Below the pieces are notes generated by a model. The model was not told the DNA's origin, made no database searches, and worked only from the letters and a program-made list of their open reading frames with translations. A DNA stretch of 64,000 bases from Larkinella sp049445795. GTDB taxonomy: Bacteria > Bacteroidota > Bacteroidia > Cytophagales > Spirosomataceae. Of the stretch, positions 17,071-26,015 are shown piece after piece. The position numbers and the translations under genes were made by a program. The stretch is taken from the NCBI RefSeq assembly GCF_049445795.1, contig NZ_JBMSDT010000018.1:1-64000 (forward strand), written 5' to 3'. Positions within the stretch are counted from its first letter, which is position 1. Each line of letters begins with the position of its first letter.

Positions 17071-17431
17071 CGTCGGTTGATCGAATAAATGCTCCTTGTC
17101 CGGCCAGAAACCGGGTGGGTTTGGATCAAAAAGTTTGTTGAAAAAGTAAGAACTGGAAAGGGCTGAACCGCAGGAGCGGACGCTCACCGCATAGGCAAGC
17201 AGAAAGATCGGGTCCTTTCGGACCTGAACCGAAATGGCGTAGTATGGTAGAATGTCGGTATATAGACAGGTGTTGCCATTTTTATTTTTGCCAAAAGCGG
17301 GGCAATGATAAAATAATTGTTTCGCTTGTGCAATACATAACGAAAAAATTGAGTATTCGTTCATAAATTTTACGCTTTTTCCGTAGCGATATTTTTATAC
17401 ATTTGTTAATGAGAACCTTCCGCCCCGCTGC
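17071..17431. promoter_or_regulatory. Divergent intergenic region with aat promoter
   Basis: A perfect -7 box TACATTTG (17398-17405) lies 26 bases before the aat start, in an A/T-rich stretch. A matching -33 element is weak (CTTT, 17375-17378). The 361 bases also must hold the promoter of the minus-strand GNAT-argG-argC block; I could not find a clear box for it. Confidence 0.5.
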
Positions 17432-18058
17432 ATGTATCGTCTTTCTTCCGATGATCTGATCTATGGCTACATCAACGGAATCTTCCCGATGGCTGATACC
17501 GACAATACGCTGTATTGGTATTCGCCGGACCCCCGCGCCATTATACCCTTAGACACGTATCGACCGGCAAAGTCACTTCGGCCCATCTTAAATAAGAAGC
17601 TTTTTGAAATTCGTATTAACGCAGATTTTGAGCAGGTTATGCGGTATTGTGCCCTGCCACGCTCGGAGAATGACGGCACCTGGATTTCAGAGGAAATCAT
17701 CGAAGCCTACGTCGAACTTCACCAGATGGGCCTGGCCCACAGCGTCGAAACCTATCTCGATAACCGGCTGGTAGGTGGCTTATACGGCGTGGCGATGGGG
17801 GCAGTTTTTTTTGGAGAATCCATGTTTTACCAGGTGCCGAACGCATCGAAGGTGGCGTTTCATTATTTGATTGAAATCCTGCGAAAACAACAATTCGAGT
17901 TGCTCGACACGCAATTTATCAACGACAATGTCCGGCGGTTTGGGGCCATCGAAATTCCCCGACCCGAATACATGAAACTCCTGAAACAGTCCCTCCAGAA
18001 AAAAGCCCGGTTCACCGAGCCGGTTTTCGAACATCTGTTTAAAAGCCAGCCGGATTAA
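17432..18058 (+). CDS. aat: Leucyl/phenylalanyl-tRNA-protein transferase
   Basis: The 208-residue enzyme adds Leu or Phe to N-terminal Lys/Arg of proteins, marking them for ClpAP/ClpS degradation (N-end rule). Family hallmarks seen are YGYINGIFPM, YWYSPDPRAIIPL, the motif ENDGTWIS, and GGLYGVAMGAVFFGESMFY, which forms the substrate pocket. Length is normal. It is monocistronic with its own -7 box. Confidence 0.95.
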   Translation: MYRLSSDDLIYGYINGIFPMADTDNTLYWYSPDPRAIIPLDTYRPAKSLRPILNKKLFEIRINADFEQVMRYCALPRSENDGTWISEEIIEAYVELHQMGLAHSVETYLDNRLVGGLYGVAMGAVFFGESMFYQVPNASKVAFHYLIEILRKQQFELLDTQFINDNVRRFGAIEIPRPEYMKLLKQSLQKKARFTEPVFEHLFKSQPD

Positions 18059-18157
18059 AACCGGAACGGAACAAATTGCCCCGGCCTGAAATAATCTTCG
18101 TACTTTTGCTTCTTCATTCACTTCATCGCTCCCAAATCCGGTTTTTGATAAAGAGCT

Positions 18158-18174
18158 CCTAAAGGGGATTTAGG
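18158..18174. repeat. Small CCTAAA/TTTAGG hairpin
   Basis: CCTAAAGGGGATTTAGG lies between aat and proB. Similar CCCCTAAATCCCC-type sequences are common between genes in Bacteroidota; function unknown. Confidence 0.35.
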
Positions 18175-18201
18175 GGTCTAACGCTATAATTTCGTTCAAG
18201 T

Positions 18202-19230
18202 GTGTCAGTTTTAGTGATTAAGTTCGGTACGGCGTCCATTACCCTGCCGGATGGTTCGTTGAATGAAGCCGTCATGGCCGACATTGCCCGGCAGGTAGCC
18301 GAATTGCGTCGTTCGTATCATGTTCTGCTCGTGTCGTCGGGGGCCGTCGGGGCCGGGAAAGGGCTGATCGACGGGTACCGGGGTGATCTGGCGCAGCGGA
18401 AAGCCGCAGCCGCCGTGGGAAACCTGTTGCTGCTGAATGTCTATAACCGTTATTTCTCCCAATACAACATCCCGATTGCCCAAACCCTCTGCGAACGCCA
18501 TCACTTCGCCGATCGTCAGCAGTTTCTGCAACTGAAAGAAACCGTGCAGGAACTCTGGAAAAACGGTATCATTCCGATTGCCAACGAAAATGACGTGGTC
18601 AGTGACCGCGAACTGAAGTTTTCGGACAACGACGAACTGGCAACACTTATGGCTGTGGGCTTCGGAGCTTCGACGCTGATGCTTTGCACCTCAGTGGGCG
18701 GTTTGCTCGATCCGGACGGGCACGTCATTCCAACCGTTGAACAGGTCGATGAATCCATCTTTGGGATTGTACGAAACGAGAAATCGGCCCTCGGGCTGGG
18801 CGGCATGACCTCCAAACTAACGTTTGCCAAACTGGCCACCCGCATGGGCATCCGGGTGACGATTTTCGGCCTGAAACAACCCGACGGCATTCTGCGGGCG
18901 TTGCGGGGCGAAACCGGCACGGCCTTCAAACCGCAGGTGAGTTCGCCCTCGGCCCGCCAGCGGTGGCTCGGCAGCGGTAGCCTGACGGCCGGTATTCTGC
19001 GGGTCGATGCCGGGGCCGTAGCGGCTTTGGGTCGGCGGAACAGTTTGCTCGCCGTCGGTGTTCGGACGGTGGAAGGCGATTTTGCGCCGGGCGAGGTGGT
19101 GGAAATTTGCGACGAAGCCGGAACAACCGTGGCTGTAGCCCGCGCCCGACTGTCATCGACCGACCTGATGGGACAGCTCAATCAGCAGAATGTGGAAGTA
19201 GCCAATGCCAGTGATATTGTACTTTTATGA
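18202..19230 (+). CDS. proB: Glutamate 5-kinase
   Basis: The 342-residue enzyme phosphorylates glutamate in the first step of proline synthesis. The amino-acid kinase domain (about 1-250) shows VIKFGTASIT, VSSGAVGAGKGL, NENDVVSDRELKFSDNDELA and GGMTSKLTFAKLAT. A C-terminal PUA-like domain (about 260-342) is present. The start codon is GTG at 18202. Its TGA overlaps the ATG of proA by 4 bases, so the two are coupled and probably make a channelled pair. Confidence 0.95.
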   Translation: MSVLVIKFGTASITLPDGSLNEAVMADIARQVAELRRSYHVLLVSSGAVGAGKGLIDGYRGDLAQRKAAAAVGNLLLLNVYNRYFSQYNIPIAQTLCERHHFADRQQFLQLKETVQELWKNGIIPIANENDVVSDRELKFSDNDELATLMAVGFGASTLMLCTSVGGLLDPDGHVIPTVEQVDESIFGIVRNEKSALGLGGMTSKLTFAKLATRMGIRVTIFGLKQPDGILRALRGETGTAFKPQVSSPSARQRWLGSGSLTAGILRVDAGAVAALGRRNSLLAVGVRTVEGDFAPGEVVEICDEAGTTVAVARARLSSTDLMGQLNQQNVEVANASDIVLL

Positions 19231-20495
19231 ATCTACCGGATACAATGAACCTCATTACTCCGCTGTTGCAGGAAACAAAATTTGCGTCGGCCTCGGTCCG
19301 GCGTTTGTCGGCTGAACAGAAAACCGCCCTGCTCCAACGGTTGGCCGATCTCGTTTTCGAACAGACACCGATGATTCTAGTTGAAAATCAGAAGGATCTG
19401 GATGCTATGCCGGACGGTGATCCGAAAAAAGACCGGTTATTGCTGAATGAAAAGCGGATTGCCGACCTGGCCGACAGCCTGCGCGTGGTGGCCCAGTTAC
19501 CCGATCCGAGCGGGACGGTTTTGCTCGAACGAACCATCGAACAAGGGTTGCAACTCCGGAAACTGGCCGTTCCACTGGGCGTGGTGGGCGTCATCTACGA
19601 GTCGCGGCCCAACGTGACGCTCGACGTGGCCGCGCTCTGTTTACGGTCGGGGAATGCCTGCGTGCTGAAAGGTGGCAAGGAAGCCCACCATTCGAACCAG
19701 GCGCTGGTGAGGCTGATTCATCAGGCTCTGGCGGAATTTGGCGTGCCCGAAGCGGCCGTGGCGCTCATGCCGCCCGACCGGGCCGTGGTGAACGAGTTGC
19801 TGACGGCCACGCGCTACATCGACATCATCATCCCGCGCGGCTCGGATGCGCTGATTCAGTACGTCCGGCAACATTCGCTGGTGCCGACCATCGAAACCGG
19901 CGCGGGGGTTTGCCATACATACGTCGAACGCACGGCCGATCTGGCCCAGGCTCGCGACATTGTGGTCAATGCGAAAGTGTCGCGCCCGTCGGTTTGCAAC
20001 TCGCTCGACTGTGTGCTGGTCGATCAGGCCGTCGTCGATGATTTTCTGCCCATGCTAGTCGAGGACTTCATCAAGTGGAACGTCGAGGTGTTTGCCGATG
20101 AGGAGGCTTTCCGGGTGCTGGCGTCGGTGGATTTTCCGGCGCTTAATCGGGCGGAACTGAGCGATTTTGGCCGGGAGTTCCTGGATTATAAATGCGCCAT
20201 TAAAGTGGTGTCGGGCCTAGAGGAAGCGCTGTCGCACATCCAGGCGTATTCGTCTCGGCATTCTGAAGCGGTGGTTTCGCGTGATCTGGCGGTGATCGAC
20301 CGGTTTTTGAACGAGGTGGACGCGGCTGCGGTTTACGCCAATGCGTCGACCCGGTTTACCGATGGCGGGGTGTTTGGCCTGGGCGCCGAGATTGGTATTT
20401 CGACCCAAAAACTGCACGCTCGGGGGCCGTTTGCGCTGGAAAAGCTCGTAACCGAAAAATGGGTTGTAGTGGGCAACGGGCAGGTGCGTTGGTAA
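19227..20495 (+). CDS. proA: Gamma-glutamyl phosphate reductase
   Basis: The 422-residue aldehyde-dehydrogenase-fold enzyme reduces the ProB product to glutamate semialdehyde. The catalytic Cys257 lies in SRPSVCNSLDCVLVD; GVIYESRPNVTLD and GADIGIST-like segment FGLGAEIGISTQKLHARGP are diagnostic. An internal start at 19245 (MNLITPLLQ) is a reasonable alternative to the overlapping ATG at 19227. Confidence 0.95.
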   Translation: MNLPDTMNLITPLLQETKFASASVRRLSAEQKTALLQRLADLVFEQTPMILVENQKDLDAMPDGDPKKDRLLLNEKRIADLADSLRVVAQLPDPSGTVLLERTIEQGLQLRKLAVPLGVVGVIYESRPNVTLDVAALCLRSGNACVLKGGKEAHHSNQALVRLIHQALAEFGVPEAAVALMPPDRAVVNELLTATRYIDIIIPRGSDALIQYVRQHSLVPTIETGAGVCHTYVERTADLAQARDIVVNAKVSRPSVCNSLDCVLVDQAVVDDFLPMLVEDFIKWNVEVFADEEAFRVLASVDFPALNRAELSDFGREFLDYKCAIKVVSGLEEALSHIQAYSSRHSEAVVSRDLAVIDRFLNEVDAAAVYANASTRFTDGGVFGLGAEIGISTQKLHARGPFALEKLVTEKWVVVGNGQVRW

Positions 20496-20618
20496 AACCG
20501 GCTTATTTTTATAGTTCTTACGATTTAGATTCATTTTTAATGAATTTCTAATTGACTATTCGTCACAAGCGCACCCTTGATGCGCTAACTTGCGATGCTG
20601 TCACCGTAATGTACGAAA

Positions 20619-21542
20619 ATGGTTGAATACCGGGAATCTCTGCTTTTGCTGATTTCTACCCCGCTGTACGCCCTGGTTATTGGGGCCGAGGTCTTATTCA
20701 GCTACCTGCATCACAAACCGTATTACTCCGTCAGGGGCGTTTTACAGAACTGTTACCTCACGCTGCTCAACATGAGCCTTGATTTGCTCGTGCGCGGTTT
20801 TTACGTGGGCGTACTGGTGTGGGTTTACCAACACCGGGTCACTGAATGGACCAATCCGTGGTTGTATTGGCCCACACTCTTATTGCTGGAAGATTTTGCC
20901 TTTTACTGGCTGCACCGGGTCGATCATTTCTGCCGTTTATTCTGGGCCGTTCACGTCACGCATCATTCCTCGGAAGAGTTTAACCTGACGGTCGGTTTTC
21001 GCTCGTCGGTGTTTCAGCCGCTGTATCGTTTCGTATATTTCCTGCCGCTGGCGTGGCTCGGTTTTCGGGCGGAGGATATCGTGTTTATGTATTCGGCGAC
21101 GCAGATTTACGGAATTATCGTCCATACGCAGTACATCGGACGACTCGGTTTTCTGGAATGGTTACTGGTCACCCCGGCCCATCACCGCGTTCACCACGCA
21201 TCGAACATCCGTTACCTCGACCGGAACATGGGCATGCTGTTCATCATCTGGGACCGGCTTTTTGGTACTTTTGCCGAAGAGGTTCCCGAAGATCCCGTTC
21301 GCTACGGGCTGACTACCAACCTGACCGATCATTCGCCGGGCAACCTGGTTTTGCACGAATGGAAGAAACTGGCAGCCGACCTTCGTATACCAGGACCGTT
21401 CTGGCAAAAGGTTAAATACGTTCTGGCCCCGCCCGGCTGGAGCCACGACGGCCACAGTCTAACGGCCGACGAAATGCGGCAGTACCTGATCACAGATACC
21501 AGGGAAGAGAAAATCAGGCAGGAAAAGCACCAGGCTGTTTAG
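20619..21542 (+). CDS. Sterol desaturase/fatty acid hydroxylase family protein
   Basis: The 307-residue integral membrane protein has four or five hydrophobic segments. Its histidine cluster binds two irons: HRVDH (near residue 105), HVTHH (near 117) and HHRVHH (near 190). Such di-iron enzymes hydroxylate or desaturate lipids with O2. The C-terminal soluble tail (about 245-307) is longer than in minimal members. It is monocistronic, and no lipid pathway genes are adjacent, so the substrate is unknown. Confidence 0.88.
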   Translation: MVEYRESLLLLISTPLYALVIGAEVLFSYLHHKPYYSVRGVLQNCYLTLLNMSLDLLVRGFYVGVLVWVYQHRVTEWTNPWLYWPTLLLLEDFAFYWLHRVDHFCRLFWAVHVTHHSSEEFNLTVGFRSSVFQPLYRFVYFLPLAWLGFRAEDIVFMYSATQIYGIIVHTQYIGRLGFLEWLLVTPAHHRVHHASNIRYLDRNMGMLFIIWDRLFGTFAEEVPEDPVRYGLTTNLTDHSPGNLVLHEWKKLAADLRIPGPFWQKVKYVLAPPGWSHDGHSLTADEMRQYLITDTREEKIRQEKHQAV

Positions 21543-21561
21543 CTTGTCACAAAGGCGGTTT

Positions 21562-21978
21562 TTACAGCAAATTCAGTTGGACCAGAATCGAAAGAAACTG
21601 GTAGCAACCCATTTTCGTCCGGGAAAAATCAGCCGACAGATCGGCAAGCTGGGCCGCTATCGTCGTATGGCGACCAAACTGGAGTTCGCGGCAAATCTGC
21701 TGGCTACCTGGCGGGCAGTCCGCCCGTTCGCAGATCAGATCGGAGCGAAAGCGTTTAAACCAGGCTTGCAGCCGGTGGAGGTGCTGCTGGTATTCGATGG
21801 CCCGGGGGCGCAGATTCTGCTGGGTGTACCGTTCCAGCACATCGTCCAGCAGCGTCAGAAGCTGATCAATTTCCTGTTGGTAATTCGTCAACGTGCGGGC
21901 CCAGCGCTGGTTTTCGGTGTGGCAGAGGTCGACTGTTTGCTGATCCGGCTCGGCAATGAGATTGTTTGAACGCTCCAT
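21562..21978 (-). CDS. Hypothetical protein, helical
   Basis: This 138-residue protein is predicted largely helical, rich in Gln, Leu and Arg, without signal peptide or membrane segments. Segments such as YQQEIDQLLTLLDDVLERY look amphipathic. Two cysteine-containing stretches (CERADC) may or may not bind metal. I do not recognise a family. It converges on the hydroxylase gene. Confidence 0.55.
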   Translation of the reverse strand: MERSNNLIAEPDQQTVDLCHTENQRWARTLTNYQQEIDQLLTLLDDVLERYTQQNLRPRAIEYQQHLHRLQAWFKRFRSDLICERADCPPGSQQICRELQFGRHTTIAAQLADLSADFSRTKMGCYQFLSILVQLNLL

Positions 21979-22162
21979 ACGAATGCTATTTCGCGTAAAG
22001 CTGCGGGATTTACGGATGCTTCACCATGATTTTTGTCAGTTTTGGGTAAAAAGATCATCAGTCTGTAAGCGTCCTGAAGATCAGGTTGTGGGGTGATGCC
22101 AGTCAGGCGGCAGGTGGGTGCGGCTGGCGACCTTTGTTGTATCCATTTGATCTGATACGACA

Positions 22163-22513
22163 ATGAACACGAAACTTGCCCTCCCGACCCATTCGGTTAC
22201 CGAACCCTCAGGCGCTAACTGGCGAACCCGCTATAACCAATGGATCAACCTGCTGGAAACCGGCGATTACCGGTTCACGGTGATGGTCGCCCTGCTGATT
22301 GTCCAAAGCTGTCTTGTCACACCGGCTTCGCTGTTGATTTTCCAATATTTCGATTTCGGGTACAGTGACATCTTTGCCGGCATTGCGGTGGTAAGCTTCT
22401 TCGCCGTGCTGGTGTCGAACCTGGGCCTGTTATCGGTGCGGTTTTGCATCCAGCTTTTTACCGCCAACGTGCTGATTCACATGGCAATGCTGGCCATTCA
22501 CCTGCTGCGGTAA
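22163..22513 (+). CDS. Small three-helix membrane protein, hypothetical
   Basis: The 116-residue protein has a soluble N-terminus of about 35 residues and three hydrophobic segments (about 40-60, 68-90 and 95-115). There is no recognised motif. It ends 19 bases before a classic intrinsic terminator, which supports it being a real transcribed gene. Confidence 0.6.
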   Translation: MNTKLALPTHSVTEPSGANWRTRYNQWINLLETGDYRFTVMVALLIVQSCLVTPASLLIFQYFDFGYSDIFAGIAVVSFFAVLVSNLGLLSVRFCIQLFTANVLIHMAMLAIHLLR

Positions 22514-22531
22514 GCTCATATATTAGGAAGG

Positions 22532-22557
22532 CCGGTTCGGGGTCGAACCGGTTTTTT
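22532..22557 (+). terminator. Intrinsic terminator
   Basis: CCGGTTCG-gggt-CGAACCGG is followed by six T residues, after the small membrane protein gene. Confidence 0.9.
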
Positions 22558-22596
22558 GGCTCGAGTCATTTCGGGTTTAAAATGGCGGCTTCGGGC

Positions 22597-23181
22597 TCAG
22601 CTAACGGAAGTAAACAGCACCAGCCAGGGGAGCCAGGCGTTATCCCGGGTTTTTCGGTACACTGCAAACTTGCCGTGGCTGCAATTGTGGCCGCAGGTAA
22701 AGTAGTAATAAAAGAAGCAAAGGGTATTGTTCCGAATGAAGAGAGGCCGCGAGAAGCTGTAAAAACTGTTTGCTTGCGCCTGCTTAAAATCGCTCCAATC
22801 GCGGTTTCGGTTGAAGTAGCCCAGTTGTCCGCTGTTGTCGGTCGTAACCGTTCCGGCTTCAAATACATTGACCAGGCTGCTGTCGGTACGGTTTTGCTGT
22901 TTTTCCAGTTCCTGAAGCAGGTATTCGCGTTCCTGATCACTCAACACCAGAATACTGTCCGGGTCATAGCGGCTCCGTAAACTTTCCCTTTCCGAACGAA
23001 GCGTTGAGGCCTGCAAGGCATCTTTAATGCTGCTAAACGCATGGGTGGCCAGAAACGTGGGAAAAACAATCCGGTTTAGGTTGCGGAACTGATACCGGAT
23101 AAAGGCCTGCGCTTCCGACTGCTGGCCGTGCGTCTGGCTGGCCAGAGCAAAGAGGAGCAGGGCGAAAATAAATCGTTTCAT
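22597..23181 (-). CDS. Secreted hypothetical protein
   Basis: The 194-residue protein has a signal peptide (MKRFIFALLLFALASQTHG) and a mature part with no family I recognise. Features are an amphipathic helix region (LSDQEREYLLQELEKQQNR) and a C-terminal Cys/His stretch (CFFYYYFTCGHNCSHGKF). The start at 23181 is chosen because it opens the signal peptide. It follows the DUF5958-like gene by 35 bases and probably shares its transcript. Confidence 0.6.
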   Translation of the reverse strand: MKRFIFALLLFALASQTHGQQSEAQAFIRYQFRNLNRIVFPTFLATHAFSSIKDALQASTLRSERESLRSRYDPDSILVLSDQEREYLLQELEKQQNRTDSSLVNVFEAGTVTTDNSGQLGYFNRNRDWSDFKQAQANSFYSFSRPLFIRNNTLCFFYYYFTCGHNCSHGKFAVYRKTRDNAWLPWLVLFTSVS

Positions 23182-23216
23182 GGCTGGGTATCGGGTTCGC
23201 GAAAATCGGCTTCGGG

Positions 23217-24011
23217 TTAGTCGAAAAGGCTGGTCTGGTATTGTTCCTGCATGTGCCGTTCTACCACATCCCACAGGGCTCTCCGGGCCTGGTCGTCATC
23301 AATCCGGTACTGGATAATGATGGCTTTACGCAGCGCATTAAACAGCAGCCAGGCCGGTCGCGAATACCGTTCCTGCTCTTCAAAATGCCGGATGCCGTTC
23401 GTAATCATTTCATCATACGTTATAAAAACCGTCGGCTCGTTGCCGCTGGCGGGCGTGAGGGCTGGATGGGTCTGCCGGGCGACTTGCTCGGCGTGGTGCA
23501 GTTTGGCAATACACAGAAATTCGTTGCGAAAACCGGGATGCTGATACACCTCTTCGGCCAACGTCTGCTGACGATCCCGGATCTCCTGCATCATACCGGG
23601 ACGCGATAAATCCTGGTATTGCCATTTTGTGGCGTGGTCCTTTTCCTGAGCGAAATGCCGCTGGTAGGCCATTTTAAACACATACAAAAGCAGTTTGTAC
23701 CCGTTTTCGTATCCTTTTTCGGATAGATTGGCAAGATGATTCAGCCCCCGTTGCAGACCGTGCGTTCGCAGCGCAATAGCAGTGACGTCGGTGTCTGGTA
23801 ACGAGCTGGCGGTAATAGCGGGTTCAAGGTCAGAGTCGAGCGGTTTTTCGGATGCAACCAGAAAATACAAATCCATCAGGTGGATATGCCTATCGTTGTC
23901 ACTGAACTGAGCAAAGCGCTGCAACAGGACTTCGTCGGTCAGGATGTCCTGTCCAAACTGGCGAAGGGTGATTTCTTCTTCCAGGCTCATGAAAAACGAT
24001 TTTCGTCCCAT
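23217..24011 (-). CDS. DUF5958-like protein with a C-terminal extension
   Basis: The 264-residue protein (or 257 from Met8) begins MSLEEEITLRQFGQDI. Its first 120 residues resemble, in layout, the small DUF5958 proteins (hydrophobic/acidic helical repeat, GLQRGLNHLANL, then a helix with LLLYVFKMA). The second half (about 130-264) is a separate helical region with EEVYQHPGFRNEFLCIAKLHHAEQ and ends without motif. There is no signal peptide. Function unknown. It starts 2 bases after the metallo-beta-lactamase stop, so the three minus-strand genes probably form an operon. Confidence 0.55.
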   Translation of the reverse strand: MGRKSFFMSLEEEITLRQFGQDILTDEVLLQRFAQFSDNDRHIHLMDLYFLVASEKPLDSDLEPAITASSLPDTDVTAIALRTHGLQRGLNHLANLSEKGYENGYKLLLYVFKMAYQRHFAQEKDHATKWQYQDLSRPGMMQEIRDRQQTLAEEVYQHPGFRNEFLCIAKLHHAEQVARQTHPALTPASGNEPTVFITYDEMITNGIRHFEEQERYSRPAWLLFNALRKAIIIQYRIDDDQARRALWDVVERHMQEQYQTSLFD

Positions 24012-24012
24012 C

Positions 24013-24741
24013 TTACTTTCTAAGTTTGAGTAAACGCAGCGTATGTTGCAGGGAGATGGTCTGGTCCCACTCTTGATGGCCCGGAATCACAAAACGGGGG
24101 GTCGGGAAAGCCGCCTGTACGCGCCGGATGGAGTTGCCCCATTCGGTCAGGTTGGCATCGCTGAGGTTACCCAGACCAAAAGCCGCGTAACTTTTCACGA
24201 AACAGCCGCCAAACAGTACCTGCTCCGTCGGGAACCAGACCACGATGTTGTCGCCGGAATGGCCCGGACCGGGATAAAAACACCGGATCGGCAGCTTTCC
24301 GACGGTCAGCGTGGTGTCGTTGGATAAAACGGGTTCGGGTCGTTCGTAGCCGTTTCGGGCGGCACTTTCGGCCGTCAGGGGCGTACTGACGACCCGGATA
24401 CCAGCTTTTCGGAGCAGACCGATGCCGCCCACGCGGTCTTCGTGGAAGTGGGTAACAATGCAAAGCCGAACCGGCTGGTGCAGATTCTCATCAATCCAGG
24501 CCAGAAGCTGGCGGGTCTGGTCGGTATCGGTGAGCACATCCCAGCCGGTGTCGATGAGCACAACCCCATCGTCGGTTTTGACAAGTAGTCCGTTGGAGGG
24601 AAACGGTTTTCCTTCGTATTCGCGGTAGGTGGTATGCACCAGCAGCCGGTCGGTCAGGGGGGTAACCTTGATTTTTAACGGCGTTTGGGCGGTCAGCAGC
24701 AGGGGAAAACTCCAACTTAACAGAAATAACCGGAAGCGCAT
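24013..24741 (-). CDS. Subclass B1 metallo-beta-lactamase
   Basis: The 242-residue secreted protein has a signal peptide (residues 1-18) and the full B1 zinc ligand set. Site 1 has His98 and His100 of HFHEDR plus His161 of PGPGHSGD; site 2 has Asp102, Cys180 of FGGCFVKS and His222 of IPGHQEW. B1 enzymes hydrolyse penicillins, cephalosporins and carbapenems in the periplasm. The usual HFHSDR is HFHEDR here. It is chromosomal, with no insertion element nearby, so probably intrinsic. The start at 24741 opens the signal peptide. Confidence 0.92.
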   Translation of the reverse strand: MRFRLFLLSWSFPLLLTAQTPLKIKVTPLTDRLLVHTTYREYEGKPFPSNGLLVKTDDGVVLIDTGWDVLTDTDQTRQLLAWIDENLHQPVRLCIVTHFHEDRVGGIGLLRKAGIRVVSTPLTAESAARNGYERPEPVLSNDTTLTVGKLPIRCFYPGPGHSGDNIVVWFPTEQVLFGGCFVKSYAAFGLGNLSDANLTEWGNSIRRVQAAFPTPRFVIPGHQEWDQTISLQHTLRLLKLRK

Positions 24742-25667
24742 GGATGGAGAGTGAGCTAAAATCAATACTGAGCGTAAACAAGATACGAAGATAGGATCAA
24801 TTTAACGACATCGACTCCAACTCGGGAGTTAAACGAAAATTTTCGGGTCGGCTGAAAAATAGAAATATGCTAATAACTAGTTGTAATTATGTAACCTTTT
24901 GTGATTTTAGGTAACATTGGTATCAATTTTGAACCATAAACAGTGACTCTTGCACGTAGTACGTGTAACGAGGTAGGACAGAGAAAAAGATTTACAGCCC
25001 AGCCCACTTTTAGGCGCTGGGTTTGTTTTTTGGCGGTCTTTAGAAAATTCTCTTACAAGATCTTAGCGTGTTTGTCGCAGATCTTACCAAGTGCAAAAAT
25101 GGCGGCAAAACTGGCATCGGGCTTGCGAATACTACCCCAAAGGTAAGTAGGTATACCGGCTTTTTGCACGAAAATAGGGATTCGGTGGTATACTTACCGC
25201 TTGTTCATTTACTGGCTGACGCGAAGAAGGCTCTGCTAAAATCGTATAAAAAGTGGACCGGCATTTATTTACCCATAAGCACCTGAATTAGAGCAGTTCG
25301 ACAAGTATAATTTCCACTGGTTGGGTTGTCGAATAAGCAAAGCTAGCAGCAACTTCTTTACGTAGGTCCGGATATCGTCAGCAGACGTTGAATAGAATAG
25401 AACCTGATCGATTATCCGTTTTACAGGATTAATTGCCTGATTTAAAGATGTTAGTAAACGGGTGTTGTGTGTGAGCATAATTGAATTATGTTGGCATTGC
25501 CTTTGCCAACTCAACCGTATACGGATAGCCGTTGGTGCGAATTGGAATCCGGTTTCAAACATCCGATTGCTGAACCGGTTTACAAAAAATCCGGCGACCG
25601 GACTCAGGGAAACGATACGGACTGTCGGCCAAACACCCATGAACAGAAAACTCATCGTTAGTTAACT
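24742..25667. other. Long intergenic stretch with a possible small transcript and one small ORF
   Basis: The first part is A/T-rich (24780-24950). CCCAGC (24998-25003) and GCTGGG (about 25016-25021), followed by TTTGTTTTTT, look like a plus-strand intrinsic terminator, with a small CACGTA/TACGTG dyad upstream near 24955. Together they could mark a short RNA of about 100 bases, but I see no clear promoter. A 69-codon minus-strand frame at 25269-25478 is listed separately. The rest shows no recognisable gene. Confidence 0.35.
25269..25478 (-). CDS. Possible small protein, 69 residues
   Basis: The frame from MLTHNTRLLTSLNQAINP reads as a plausible amphipathic helical protein (VKRIIDQVLFYSTSADDIRTYV, here split by no stop) and ends CSNSGAYG. 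There is no family match I can name. A longer in-frame extension to 25655 lacks protein-like character. It stands alone in a 0.9-kb gap, so it is uncertain. Confidence 0.3.
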   Translation of the reverse strand: MLTHNTRLLTSLNQAINPVKRIIDQVLFYSTSADDIRTYVKKLLLALLIRQPNQWKLYLSNCSNSGAYG

Positions 25668-25922
25668 ATGCAAATTAAAGGCTACTACTGTACGAAAAAG
25701 AAATGCCAGGTCTGGCTGAAACACAGTCCGCAGCAAAATTTAAATGTCATTCCCGAGCGTGTTTTGGCACAATTGGGCATGCTGGAAAAAATAGGCTCCG
25801 CTGAGTTGACGGACGATACGAACTTTGCCCGGATCATCGAAAAGCAAGGGTATTGCATTACAAAGACAGCGGTTATTTTCGAAGCCGAACAGCACTTTGT
25901 GCATCAGGGATTGCCGTCCTGA
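25668..25922 (+). CDS. Small hypothetical protein
   Basis: The 84-residue protein begins MQIKGYYCTKKKCQVWLKH, with VIPERVLAQLGMLEKIG and a C-terminal IIEKQGYCITKTAVIFEAE. It looks like a compact alpha/beta domain without signal peptide. I do not recognise the family with confidence. It is followed closely by the promoter of the SGNH hydrolase gene. Confidence 0.5.
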   Translation: MQIKGYYCTKKKCQVWLKHSPQQNLNVIPERVLAQLGMLEKIGSAELTDDTNFARIIEKQGYCITKTAVIFEAEQHFVHQGLPS

Positions 25923-25972
25923 GCCTGAACGAATGAAAGGCGGCCGACAAGCGGAAATGTCAACTTCCTGCG

Positions 25973-25980
25973 TATTTTTG
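25973..25980 (+). promoter_or_regulatory. -7 box of the SGNH hydrolase gene
   Basis: TATTTTTG matches TAnnTTTG exactly and lies 35 bases before the ATG. A -33 element is not clear. Confidence 0.45.
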
Positions 25981-26015
25981 GGATCAGTCATCGCCCCGTT
26001 CCCAAACCGCCTTTC

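Noticed and set aside
25068..25286. Seventy-two-codon plus-strand frame in the 24.7-25.7 kb gap
   Set aside because: Non-ATG start, overlaps the better minus-strand frame, and no motif is visible.
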